Shown: in pieces, positions 6,728 to 14,764 of the stretch
Layout: every line of letters begins with the position of its first letter
Numbering within the stretch: the first letter of the stretch is position 1
Origin: VRUE01 sp036376915
GTDB lineage: Bacteria > Actinomycetota > Thermoleophilia > Solirubrobacterales > 70-9
DNA: 21,119 bases
Direction of reading: 5' to 3'
NCBI GenBank assembly: GCA_036376915.1
Contig: DASUZK010000036.1
Span: forward strand, 1-21,119
Position numbers and translations under genes: made by a program
The notes under the pieces: model-generated
The model's database searches: none
Seen by the model: only the letters and a program-made list of their open reading frames with translations
Told to the model about the DNA's origin: nothing

Positions 6728-9145
6728 CTACGGCTGTCTCTGTCCTTCGAGGAATCGGCTTGCCTCCTGATAGCGGGCGCCGTAGGCGCGAAACGACGCC
6801 GAGCGCTCGAGATCGGTCCCCTCTGAGGATACGACCCCGACCTCGCCCGCGCCCCCGTCCGGCGCTCCCCGCACCAGGCCGAGCTCGGCGAGGACGCGGA
6901 AACAACGAGCGGCCGTCTCGGCGCGCCGCGGGTGCGGGCCTCTCCCCCGCAACGCCTCGCGCAGATCCTCCCCGCTCGCCGCGCCAGCCTCGCGCAGGTC
7001 GCGAAAGGTGGCGACCAGCGTCGGTCGCCGGGCAAGCTGGTCGGCGACCGCGCTGAGGGCGAAACGCCACTCCGCTTCTCCCCAGGCCCGGTGCAGATAG
7101 CACCCCTCCCCGGTCGCCTGCGAGGCCAGGCCGGCGAGGTGGGAGAAGGGCGGCGGGTCAACGAGGACGACGTGCGTGAAGGGGGCAGGCAATCCGGGGT
7201 CGCGATCCAGCTCTGGGTAATCCGCCAGACGCACCCCCTCATGAGCCATGCCCGCTCGCAGCTCGGCGTCGGCACATAGGGCGAGGACGCTCTCCCCACT
7301 GGAGGCCAGCTCCCCCACCACCGCGGCGGGGGCGTTGGTGCTGACGAGGATCCGGCGCTCGTGATCTCCCGGTGAGGGCTCGTGAGCCGGTGGCCACTCG
7401 CCGGGGTCGCGCGCCAGCTCGGCCTCGAAGCGCCGCCACCACTCCTCCACCTCGACGGAGTCCGCACCGCCGCCGCGGGGATAGACCTCGCGCAGGACCA
7501 CCTGCGGCTCAACCGCCCCGTTCCAGCGGTTCACCTCGAGTCGCACGGCGACGTCGACCAGGTCCTCCTCACCCACCCCCAGCGTGGGCCGCCCGAAGGC
7601 GACCCCGAGGGCGCGGTGGGCACCGCTGTGCAGGCTGAAACGGGCGTGCTTGCCCTCCCCGATCGAACGCACGTCCTTGACACGGGCCGACGGCACGAGC
7701 AATCGCACGCCGGGATTGCCCATCCCGAACGGCGCCAGCTGACGCAACTCTTCGGCCAGATCGAGACCGATCGACGCGCCCCCGACCATCGCATCGATCC
7801 GCTCCGTCCGTTTCAGATCCTCGGGCCCCAGCACACTGGCCGCATGAGCCGCAAAAGCCTCGCGAAACGCATCGAGCTGCCCCTCTTCCAGCTCCAACCC
7901 CGCTGCAGCCTTGTGCCCCCCGAACTGCGCCAGGTGCTCGGAGCAAGCCTCCAATCCGGCAAGCAAGTCGAACCCAGGAATGCTCCGCCCCGATCCACGC
8001 CCCTTCCCCTCCCCATCGAGCGAGATCACGACCACAGGCCGATGGTGCTTCTCGACCAACCGCGAAGCGACGATCCCGATCACGCCGGGATGCCACCCCT
8101 CGCCCGCAAGCACAAGCCCCGGTGCCTCCCGCAGGTGCTCCGGCAACTCCCGCAACGCCGCCTCGGCCTCGTTGGCAACCTCCCGCTCGGTCGCCCGCCG
8201 CTCCCCATTGGCCCGGCTCAGCTCGACCGCGATCTCCTCGGCCCGCCCCTCGTCCTCGGTCAAGAACAGCTCCACCCCCGCGTCTGCCCGATACAGCCGC
8301 CCCGCAGCATTGATCCGCGGCCCCAGTCGAAACGCCAGATCCCCCTCGTCGAGCTGGCTGGGATCGCATTTCGCCACCTTCAGCAGGGCCTTCATCCCTG
8401 GGCGCTGCGCACGCCGCACCTCCTCAAGGCCTTTTTTGACCAGCGCTCGGTTCTCACCCACGAGCGGCACCACGTCGGCCACGGTCGCAAGCGCCACAAG
8501 GTCAAGGTCGGCGTCGTGAGGCGCCCCCCGCAATGCAGACGCCAACTTCCAGGCAACAGCGGTGCCGCAGAGATCCTCAAATGGGTAGCCATCGAGTGCC
8601 GGGTGCAGGATCGGGCAATCCGGAAGGCCCTCTCCAGGCTGGTGGTGATCGGTGACGATTACGTCAAGCCCAAGCTCCTTCGCAAGCTTCACCTCCTCGA
8701 CAGCGGTGATGCCGCAATCGACGGTAATCACGAGCTGCGTCCCCCGCTCGGCCAGCTTGCGCACGTTCTCTGCGCTGAGCCCGTAACCATCCGCCATCCG
8801 GTCGGGGATCAGCCAGTCGCACTCAGCACCGAGCTCGCGCAGCGTGCCGACGAGAATCGAGGTCGCGCAGACGCCGTCGACGTCGAAGTCCCCGTGCACC
8901 GTGATGCGACGACCCGCCTCGATCGCGCCACGCACCTGCTCGACCACCGCGGCCATCGACCTGAACTCGCTCGGCTCGTGCGACTCGTCGGCGACGAGAA
9001 AGGCCCGAGCTTCCTCAGGGGTTCGATATCCGCGCCGGACCAGGGCGATCGCCACCGGCTCACTCAGGCTCAGCTCGGTCGAAAGCTCCCTCGCCTCCTC
9101 ATAGGAGTACGGCTCAGCCTTGTATGCGCGAAGAGCTTCCGGCAC
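6728..9145 (-). CDS. recJ: Single-stranded-DNA-specific 5'-3' exonuclease RecJ, extended C-terminus
   Basis: An 805-residue DHH-family nuclease acting in RecF-type recombination and mismatch or base-excision repair. The DHH core has H84-G-D-F-D-V-D-G91, Asp143-Cys-Gly, the D166-H-H168 triad and His181-Pro. The DHHA1/OB part includes GRGSGRSIPGF and FGGHKAAAGL. E. coli RecJ has about 577 residues; here some 230 residues follow the core, containing RILVSTNAPAAVVGEL, a Walker-B-like string THVVLVDPPPF, and a helical end resembling a winged helix (ARCFRVLAELGLV). Firmicute RecJ has a comparable C-terminal domain. GTG 9145 is the first in-frame start; an in-frame TAG lies four codons upstream. TAGCCT, 6 nt before it, could be a -10 for a leaderless mRNA. 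An overlapping ATG at 9147 is out of frame. Confidence 0.93.
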   Translation of the reverse strand: MPEALRAYKAEPYSYEEARELSTELSLSEPVAIALVRRGYRTPEEARAFLVADESHEPSEFRSMAAVVEQVRGAIEAGRRITVHGDFDVDGVCATSILVGTLRELGAECDWLIPDRMADGYGLSAENVRKLAERGTQLVITVDCGITAVEEVKLAKELGLDVIVTDHHQPGEGLPDCPILHPALDGYPFEDLCGTAVAWKLASALRGAPHDADLDLVALATVADVVPLVGENRALVKKGLEEVRRAQRPGMKALLKVAKCDPSQLDEGDLAFRLGPRINAAGRLYRADAGVELFLTEDEGRAEEIAVELSRANGERRATEREVANEAEAALRELPEHLREAPGLVLAGEGWHPGVIGIVASRLVEKHHRPVVVISLDGEGKGRGSGRSIPGFDLLAGLEACSEHLAQFGGHKAAAGLELEEGQLDAFREAFAAHAASVLGPEDLKRTERIDAMVGGASIGLDLAEELRQLAPFGMGNPGVRLLVPSARVKDVRSIGEGKHARFSLHSGAHRALGVAFGRPTLGVGEEDLVDVAVRLEVNRWNGAVEPQVVLREVYPRGGGADSVEVEEWWRRFEAELARDPGEWPPAHEPSPGDHERRILVSTNAPAAVVGELASSGESVLALCADAELRAGMAHEGVRLADYPELDRDPGLPAPFTHVVLVDPPPFSHLAGLASQATGEGCYLHRAWGEAEWRFALSAVADQLARRPTLVATFRDLREAGAASGEDLREALRGRGPHPRRAETAARCFRVLAELGLVRGAPDGGAGEVGVVSSEGTDLERSASFRAYGARYQEASRFLEGQRQP

Positions 9146-9151
9146 ATCCGC

Positions 9152-9157
9152 AGGCTA
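9152..9157 (-). promoter_or_regulatory. Possible -10 element of recJ (leaderless)
   Basis: On the minus strand TAGCCT fits TANNNT and lies 6 nt before the recJ GTG. No ribosome binding site of useful strength is seen. No -35 match was found. Confidence 0.35.
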
Positions 9158-9214
9158 GGAACCCCCCTGGACGGATTCCCACTACCCGAAGCTCGTAAAT
9201 AGCAGGGCTTTCGA

Positions 9215-9284
9215 CCGGGCGTCGGGGGTGGGTCCCCGGGAGCTCCCGGCGAAGCCGGCCCGGGGACCCACCCCCGGCGCCCGG
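9215..9284. repeat. Large 26-bp hairpin between the small membrane gene and recJ
   Basis: The arms 9215-9240 and 9259-9284 are complementary at 25 of 26 positions. Between them a 5-bp CCGGC/GCCGG stem with a GAA loop (9246-9258) caps the structure, leaving a 5-nt bulge (9241-9245). It starts 9 nt past the membrane-protein stop on the minus strand. The likely role is terminator or mRNA-end barrier for the ruv-sec transcript. There is no T-run. Confidence 0.7.
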
Positions 9285-9292
9285 CAAACCCC

Positions 9293-9559
9293 CTACTCGA
9301 CAGCCCGCTCTTCGCGCGTGCCGATCGCCCAGACGACGGCGAGGCCGAGCACCGTCCCAGGGATCGCGATGAGCGCGGTAAGCAGGTCCGTATCCCCCAT
9401 GCTCCGACCCGAAGCCGCCTGGACGATCGCACCGAAGATCACGGCCCCCACCGTGGCCCCGAGCAGTGCGCCGACGATTCCCTGCCAGAAGCGATCCGGG
9501 ATGAAGACCGTGAAGTGCCAGAGGGCAAGGCCCATCGTGAACCAGACGACCATTGCCAT
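9293..9559 (-). CDS. Small three-helix membrane protein, unknown function
   Basis: An 88-residue hydrophobic protein with three predicted membrane helices: about residues 4-20 (VVWFTMGLALWHFTVF), 25-47 (WQGIVGALLGATVGAVIFGAIV, glycine-rich) and 58-79 (LLTALIAIPGTVLGLAVVWAIG), and a short charged tail. I do not recognise the family. The glycine-rich second helix recalls small transglycosylase-associated-type membrane proteins, but the match is not good enough to name it. ATG 9559 is chosen because AAGGCGG lies about 9 nt upstream and the start is 2 nt after the stop of a 15-codon mini-ORF that overlaps the secDF stop. A start at ATG 9553 is also possible. Upstream extension in this frame would overlay secDF. 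Cotranscription with secDF is likely. Confidence 0.65.
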   Translation of the reverse strand: MAMVVWFTMGLALWHFTVFIPDRFWQGIVGALLGATVGAVIFGAIVQAASGRSMGDTDLLTALIAIPGTVLGLAVVWAIGTREERAVE

Positions 9560-9561
9560 CG

Positions 9562-9609
9562 CTAGATGACCGCCTTCATGGTCGCGTGCGTGGTCGTGGA
9601 GACGGTCAT
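9562..9609 (-). CDS. Possible 15-codon mini-ORF linking secDF to the small membrane gene
   Basis: ATG at 9609 overlaps the secDF stop as ATGA, the same junction style used at five other gene pairs here, and has an excellent ribosome binding site (GGGAGG, 5 nt before the ATG). The peptide is MTVSTTTHATMKAVI, then TAG. The membrane-protein ATG comes 2 nt after that stop, a spacing suited to reinitiation. It may be a translated leader that couples the two genes. It could alternatively be the true N-terminus of the membrane protein, split by a frameshift (the frames differ by one base). Confidence 0.35.
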   Translation of the reverse strand: MTVSTTTHATMKAVI

Positions 9610-12545
9610 CTGTTCCTCCCGTGCTTGCGCCGCTGCTGACGACGTTCGCGACGTCGTTCGTTTCGCTCGCGCCGCGCCGCCTCGACCGGGTCGGTGGCGG
9701 GCGGCTCGCCGTTGCTCGAGGGCTCGCCGCCCTGCGCCGGCGGCTCCGACTCAACGGTAGCCACCGCCCCCGCCGCCGGCCGCGCCGAGCGCCGTGAGGC
9801 GATCTCCTCCTCGAGCTCCGCATCGCTCTCGTCCTCGTCCAGACGCGCCACTTCGAGCTCGTCGGCGAAGGCGGGAACACTGCCGAGCGCCGCGACGATC
9901 CGCTCGCGCCGGCGCACGAAGCTCGGCTCGCGTTCCTTCCAGGCATTGAGCACCGGCGAGGCGATGAAGATGGACGAGTAGGTACCGGAGGCGATTCCAA
10001 CCATCATCGCGAAGGCGAAGTCCTGCAGCGTCGAACCGCCGAAGATCAGCAGCACCGTGACCAGGAAGACAGCCGACAGACCGGTGATCAGCGACCGGGT
10101 CAGCACCTCGCTCATCGAGCGGTTGACGATCTGGGAGAAGGCGGCTCGCGGCATGCGCGGCACGTTCTCGCGCACTCGGTCGAAGACGATGATCGTGTCG
10201 TACAGCGAGTAGCCGAGAATCGTCAGGAAGGCCGCCACCGTGGCGCTGGACACCTCGCGACCGGTGAGCGAGTAGACGCCGGCGGTGATCAGGATGTCGT
10301 GCGCGACCGCGATCAGAACCGGGACCGCGTACTTGGCCTCGAAGCGGAAAGCGACGTAGGCGGAGATCAGCAGCAGCGAGAAGATGATCGCGAGGATTGC
10401 GCTGCGGGCCACCTGCTCGCCGAAGGTCGGGCCCACGCTGGTGTTTTCGAAGCTGCCGGACTGGACGCCGAAATCGGCCTGGATGGCGGCCCGCACGTCG
10501 GCGACCCCTCCCGGCTGCAGCTCGCTCGCCTGGATCTGGAAGCCGGCGCCGAACGCCTCGTCGTCGGTCTCCTGGATCTCCGCGTCGTCGAGCCCCACCG
10601 TGTCGAGCGTGTCCCGCACTTCCTCGATGGTGGCGCTTTGCTCGGGGGCGAAGTTGAGCCGCGTGCCCGACTCGAAGTCGATCCCGAGGTTGAGCTGGCT
10701 GATCGACAGCGAGAGGGCGCCGATGACGAGGATCACGCCGGAGATCGAGAAGAACCAGCGGCTGGCGCCGATGAAGTCGAAGTGCCACCTGAGGCCCGAA
10801 TCCTCGGTGCCCGCGCCGAGGAAACGCGGCGAGTTGAGCAAGCGCCCGCGGCCGAAAGCGGCGAGCAGCGCCTGGGTGAAGACCACGGCGGTGAACAGCG
10901 AGACCAGGGTGCCGACGCCGAGCGTGAAGGCGAACCCCTTGACGCCAGCGGTGGCCAGCACGAAGAGGATGAAGGCGGTGAGCAGGGTGATGACGTTGGC
11001 GTCGACGATGGTCGCGATCCCGCGCCTGTAGCCCACCGGGATCGCGGCGGACATGCTGCGCCCCGCCCGCACCTCCTCCTTGATCCGCTCGAAGATGATG
11101 ATGTTGGAGTCCGCCGCGACGCCGATCGTCAGGATCAAGCCGGCGATGCCCGGGAGGGTCATCGTGATCGGGATCAGCTTGATCAGGGCGAAGAAGAAGA
11201 TCGCGTAGACCGCCAGGCCGAGCACCGCCACCAGGCCGAGGAAGCGGTAGTAGACGATCAGGAAGGCGATCACCAGGAGCAGCCCGATGATTCCGGCACG
11301 CAGCCCCTGCTCGAGCGCCTGTTCGCCCAGCGTGGCCGAGACCTCCGACTGGCTGATCAGCTTCAGGTTGATCGGCAGCGCGCCGATCTGCAGCACGGTC
11401 GCCAGGTCCTGGGCATCGGTGACGCTGGTGAAGCCACCCGAGATCTGAGCTCCGGTGCGGCCGTCGATCCCGTCGGGGTTTTCGGCGAAGTTGATGATCG
11501 GGCGGGTTTTGACTTCGTTGTCGAGGACGACGGCGAAGCGCCCGGAGAGCTGTTCGGCTTCTTCTCCGGCGGTCGGGCCAATCGCCCGGGAAGCGCCGCG
11601 CTGGGCGATCCTTCGGGTCACCTCCTGGAATGCCTGGCGGCCCTCGTCGGTGAAGCCGAAGGAGACGTTGGGCTGGCCGAGCTGATCGTATTCCTGCTTG
11701 GGCCGCGTGACGTCGAGGCCCGAGAGCGCCGGTCGGTCGCGCAGCGCGTACCAACCGGGTTCGCCATCCTCGAGGACCTGACCGCCGCGGTCGCTGGGCA
11801 GCTCGGAGACGACGATGGTCCCTGGGGGAACTTTGACCACGATTCCCTTGTCGGGACGTTTCTCTCCCGTCGGCTTCAGGAAGAGATCCTTCTTGGCGAA
11901 CTCCGGCCCGGCGATCAGCTCGTGCTGTTTGGACTCGGTGAAGAGGTAGAAGCGCGACCGACTGGTCGAACAGGTCGTGCAGTCCTCGACCGGCTCCTGT
12001 TCGGAGGCCAACTTGACCGCGTTGTAGGCGGCGGGGAAGGCGCCGGAGTAGAGCAGCTGCTGGTTTTCGAATTTCGCGATGTTGCGATTCGCGGCTTCCC
12101 ATTCTTCGGTCGCCTTCTGCAGCGCGCCTTCGGGCGGTTCGGCACCGGGGCGGCCGGCAATCGCGAACTCCTGCCCGATCAGGTTCGGTTCCCAGTCGTA
12201 GAAGAAGAGCTGGGCGGTCGTCCCCACCTGGTCGATCGCCCGCTGCGCGTTGCTGACGTCGGGAAGGCTGACCGCGATCCCGTCCTCGCCGATGCGCGAA
12301 ACCTCGGGCTCGGCGACGCCGAACTTGTCGATCCGCTCGCGGATGATCTCGATCGAGCGTTCGATGTCCTCGCCGCTGACCGACTCGACCTGGTTGGTGG
12401 GCGTGCCCTGGTAGATCAGTTCGACCCCGCCTTTCAGGTCGAGCCCGAGCTTGGTCGAGGTCGAGTTGATCACCAGCACCGAAGCAGCGATCAGACCAGC
12501 CACGAAGATGAGGACGAAGCGGTTCCAGCGTCCCATCCTTCTCAT
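9606..12545 (-). CDS. secDF: Fused SecD-SecF protein-export subunit
   Basis: A 979-residue membrane protein in which SecD (about 1-575) and SecF (about 590-870) are one polypeptide. SecDF uses the proton gradient to pull exported proteins through SecYEG. SecD features: TM1 at 9-27, L33-GLDLKGG40, a large external P1 region (about 30-410), then TMs 2-6 from 418 to 565 with AADSNIIIFERIKEE. SecF features: a TM at 598-617, LNLGIDFESGTRL at 618-630, and the cluster from 715 to 868 including LTILGYSLYDTIIVFDRVREN. The P1 region has Cys189 and Cys192. The last ~100 residues are an acidic then arginine-rich cytoplasmic tail. ATG 12545 has AGGTGG 5 nt before it; GTG 12554 and ATG 12536 are alternatives. 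It lies 24 nt after the ZnR-PAS gene. Confidence 0.96.
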   Translation of the reverse strand: MRRMGRWNRFVLIFVAGLIAASVLVINSTSTKLGLDLKGGVELIYQGTPTNQVESVSGEDIERSIEIIRERIDKFGVAEPEVSRIGEDGIAVSLPDVSNAQRAIDQVGTTAQLFFYDWEPNLIGQEFAIAGRPGAEPPEGALQKATEEWEAANRNIAKFENQQLLYSGAFPAAYNAVKLASEQEPVEDCTTCSTSRSRFYLFTESKQHELIAGPEFAKKDLFLKPTGEKRPDKGIVVKVPPGTIVVSELPSDRGGQVLEDGEPGWYALRDRPALSGLDVTRPKQEYDQLGQPNVSFGFTDEGRQAFQEVTRRIAQRGASRAIGPTAGEEAEQLSGRFAVVLDNEVKTRPIINFAENPDGIDGRTGAQISGGFTSVTDAQDLATVLQIGALPINLKLISQSEVSATLGEQALEQGLRAGIIGLLLVIAFLIVYYRFLGLVAVLGLAVYAIFFFALIKLIPITMTLPGIAGLILTIGVAADSNIIIFERIKEEVRAGRSMSAAIPVGYRRGIATIVDANVITLLTAFILFVLATAGVKGFAFTLGVGTLVSLFTAVVFTQALLAAFGRGRLLNSPRFLGAGTEDSGLRWHFDFIGASRWFFSISGVILVIGALSLSISQLNLGIDFESGTRLNFAPEQSATIEEVRDTLDTVGLDDAEIQETDDEAFGAGFQIQASELQPGGVADVRAAIQADFGVQSGSFENTSVGPTFGEQVARSAILAIIFSLLLISAYVAFRFEAKYAVPVLIAVAHDILITAGVYSLTGREVSSATVAAFLTILGYSLYDTIIVFDRVRENVPRMPRAAFSQIVNRSMSEVLTRSLITGLSAVFLVTVLLIFGGSTLQDFAFAMMVGIASGTYSSIFIASPVLNAWKEREPSFVRRRERIVAALGSVPAFADELEVARLDEDESDAELEEEIASRRSARPAAGAVATVESEPPAQGGEPSSNGEPPATDPVEAARRERNERRRERRQQRRKHGRNR

Positions 12546-12569
12546 CTGCCCCACCTCATCCGCATCGTC

Positions 12570-13058
12570 CTAACCCTCCGGCGTGAGGACGATGAGAAGC
12601 CCTCCGTCGTCGTCATAGGCGGGAAACACGTCGGCCACTGCCTCCGCGGGCAGATCGCCCTCGGCGTTGACCGAGACCCGCTTCCCGAGCGAGCGCACAC
12701 CCCACTCGAGCGACGTTTCGATCGGGTCGCCCGAGGCTCCGCCGTTGGCCGCCTGCGGCTCGCGGCGCACGTCTGGCTCGCGCCATTCGAGCCCCAGCAC
12801 CTCCTGCACCGGCCGGCCGATCACGTCCTCGTCGGTGAGGCCGGTCAGCTCGAAGCTGCCCCGGCCGGCGTCGATCACCCTGGCCTGCTGGTCGCAGACG
12901 AAGAAGGCCGCGTTCGGTGCCGGATAGTAGTCGTCGAGCAGCTCGAAGACGAAACCGAAACCGCATTTCGAGCAGCCCTTCGGACGGGTGCTGAAGCCCG
13001 CGGTTCGCTCCGCGCTGGCCTCCCTGTGGCCGCAGTTGGGGCAGATGAAGAACGGCAT
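12570..13058 (-). CDS. Zinc-ribbon plus PAS domain protein
   Basis: A 162-residue soluble protein not matching a named family that I know. The N-terminus carries a zinc-ribbon pattern, Cys6-X2-Cys9 and Cys29-X2-Cys32 (MPFFICPNCGH ... CSKCGFGF). Residues about 37-115 look like a PAS sensor fold: YYPAPNAAFFVCDQQARVID, then ELTGLTDEDVIGRPVQEVLGLEW, a typical PAS helix string. The C-terminal part (LGKRVSVNAEGDLPAEAVADVFPAYDDDGGLLIVLTPEG) may complete the PAS sheet. There is no kinase, HTH or membrane segment, so it would work through protein or nucleic-acid contacts. It sits 27 nt after ruvB and 24 nt before secDF, where other actinobacteria have yajC. ATG 13058 is preceded by GGCGGGGG placed very close to the start. 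A ligand (redox, haem or small molecule) cannot be inferred. Confidence 0.75.
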   Translation of the reverse strand: MPFFICPNCGHREASAERTAGFSTRPKGCSKCGFGFVFELLDDYYPAPNAAFFVCDQQARVIDAGRGSFELTGLTDEDVIGRPVQEVLGLEWREPDVRREPQAANGGASGDPIETSLEWGVRSLGKRVSVNAEGDLPAEAVADVFPAYDDDGGLLIVLTPEG

Positions 13059-13085
13059 CCCCCGCCAGGTTACTGAGAGTGACTT

Positions 13086-14171
13086 TTAGAAGAGGCTTCT
13101 TGCGGCATCGGGAACCCGCAGGCCCAGGTGCTCGTAGGCCCTCGGGGTGATCACGCGACCCCTAGGGGTCCGCTTCAGCAGGCCCTGCTGGAGCAGGTAT
13201 GGCTCCAGCACGTCCTCGATCGTGTCGGCCTCCTCGCCGATCGCGACCGCGAGCGTGGAGAGGCCAACGGGGCCACCGCCGAACTTGCTGGCGACCGTGT
13301 CGAGCAGGGCGCGGTCGCTGCGATCGAGGCCGCCGGCGTCGACCTCGAGCATCTCCAGGGCCGAGGCCGCTACCTCGGCATCGATCGCCCCGCGGTCCTT
13401 GACCTGGGCGAAGTCCCGCACCCGCTTCAACAGCCTGTTGGCGACTCGCGGAGTGCCACGAGAGCGTTCGGCGATCGTCCGCGCTCCCTCCTGGTCGATC
13501 GCGACGCCGAGGATGCCAGCCGAGCGGACGACGATCTCACCGAGGTGCTCGGGGCTGTAGTGCTCGAGCCGGTGGGAGAGGCCGAAGCGATCCCGCAGCG
13601 GGGTGGTAAGCAGCCCGGCTCGGGTGGTGGCCCCGATCAGCGTGAAGGGGGGCAGCGGCAGGGTGACCGTGCGAGCGCCCGCGCCCTGTCCGAGCACGAC
13701 CGGCAGCTCTCCGTCCTCCATCGCCGGGTAGAGCGTCTCCTCGACCGCCCGGCCGAGCCGGTGGATCTCGTCGACGAAGAAGACGCTGCCGGGCTCCAGA
13801 GCCGTGAGGAAGGATGCGACGTCGGCCTTGCGCTCCAGCGCCGGGCCCGCCGTCTGCACCATCGCCACTCCCATCTCCTCGGCGACGATGTGGGCCAGCG
13901 AGGTCTTGCCGAGGCCCGGCGGGCCAGCCAGCAGAACGTGGTCGAGCGGCTCGTCGCGGCCACGTGCGGCCTCGATGAAGATCTCGAGCTGGTCGGTGAC
14001 CTGGGCCTGGTTGACGAAGTCGGCGAGCCTGCGCGGGCGCAGCGAACGATCGAGATCCTCGTCGGGCGCGTCGGCGCGGGCATCGTGGACCCGCACGTCC
14101 TCGGGGGCGATCTCCTCGCCGGGCGGGAAGGGCCCATCGACACCGGGGGTTCGGATCCGCTTCTCGCTCAT
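13086..14171 (-). CDS. ruvB: Holliday junction branch-migration ATPase RuvB
   Basis: A 361-residue AAA+ motor that forms hexamers around DNA arms and drives branch migration with RuvA. It shows Walker A G83-PPGLGKT90, Walker B D134-E-I-H137, the sensor/arginine-finger string GATTRAGLLTTPLRDRFG, RSRGTPRVANRLLKRVRDFAQV, and the C-terminal winged helix ending in RTPRGRVITPRAYEHLGL. About 40 acidic residues precede the conserved core. ATG 14171 overlaps the ruvA stop as ATGA; reading further upstream would overlay ruvA. Confidence 0.97.
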   Translation of the reverse strand: MSEKRIRTPGVDGPFPPGEEIAPEDVRVHDARADAPDEDLDRSLRPRRLADFVNQAQVTDQLEIFIEAARGRDEPLDHVLLAGPPGLGKTSLAHIVAEEMGVAMVQTAGPALERKADVASFLTALEPGSVFFVDEIHRLGRAVEETLYPAMEDGELPVVLGQGAGARTVTLPLPPFTLIGATTRAGLLTTPLRDRFGLSHRLEHYSPEHLGEIVVRSAGILGVAIDQEGARTIAERSRGTPRVANRLLKRVRDFAQVKDRGAIDAEVAASALEMLEVDAGGLDRSDRALLDTVASKFGGGPVGLSTLAVAIGEEADTIEDVLEPYLLQQGLLKRTPRGRVITPRAYEHLGLRVPDAARSLF

Positions 14172-14764
14172 GCCTTGCTCCGCGAGGCCCCGGCCTTGCG
14201 CAGGGCGGTCGCGATCAGCTCCTCGGCATCGCCGCTGTCGATCCCGTCGAGCAGCCGCTCGGCCTCCAGCGGCGCGTAGCCGAGGTTGACCAGGCCGTCT
14301 CGGGCAAGGGCACGGGCGTCCTCGCCGTCGCCGCCGACCAGCGCCACCTCTTCCTCCAGCGCCCCGGCGATCTTCTCTCTCAACTCGACGATGATCCTCT
14401 CGGAGGTCCGCTTGCCGATGCCCGGCACGGCCTGGAAGCGCTTGGCGTCGCCGGCCGCGATCGCTCGCAGGAGCTCGCGCGCGGGCCCGCCCGAGAGCGC
14501 GGCGAGGGCAACCTTGGGCCCGACGCCGCTGACCGAGATCAGCTCGCCGAACAGGTCGCGCTCCTCCTCGGAGGCGAAGCCGAAGAGAGCGAGCGAGTCC
14601 TCGCGGGAGATCAGCTCGGCGTGGAGGAAGGCCTCGCGCCCGGTTGCCGGAACCGCCTTCAGGGTCTCCGCCGAGACGGCGAGCCGGTAGCCGACCCCGC
14701 CGGCGTCGATGACCACGTGGTCCGGGCGTCGCACCATCACCTCTCCGCGGACGGCCGCGATCAT
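14168..14764 (-). CDS. ruvA: Holliday junction-binding protein RuvA
   Basis: A 198-residue tetrameric protein that binds four-way junctions and loads RuvB. The N-terminal OB-fold domain opens MIAAVRGEV. Two helix-hairpin-helix motifs follow (VSGVGPKVALAAL and VPGIGKRTSERII), and after a flexible acidic linker the C-terminal domain III (ALARDGLVNLGYAPLEAERLL) contacts RuvB. ATG 14764 overlaps the ruvC stop as ATGA and its own stop overlaps ruvB, so the three genes are translationally coupled. Confidence 0.97.
   Translation of the reverse strand: MIAAVRGEVMVRRPDHVVIDAGGVGYRLAVSAETLKAVPATGREAFLHAELISREDSLALFGFASEEERDLFGELISVSGVGPKVALAALSGGPARELLRAIAAGDAKRFQAVPGIGKRTSERIIVELREKIAGALEEEVALVGGDGEDARALARDGLVNLGYAPLEAERLLDGIDSGDAEELIATALRKAGASRSKA

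Noticed and set aside
6714..7103. N-terminal extension of rel
   Set aside because: The added residues are arginine/glycine-rich text produced by reading recJ in another frame.
7382..9202. 606-codon open frame on the + strand
   Set aside because: Antisense to recJ, no recognisable domain; recJ has all catalytic motifs.
10299..13076. 925-codon open frame on the + strand
   Set aside because: It lies entirely antisense to secDF and the ZnR-PAS gene, is low-complexity acidic/basic text without motifs, and is a typical shadow in high-GC DNA.
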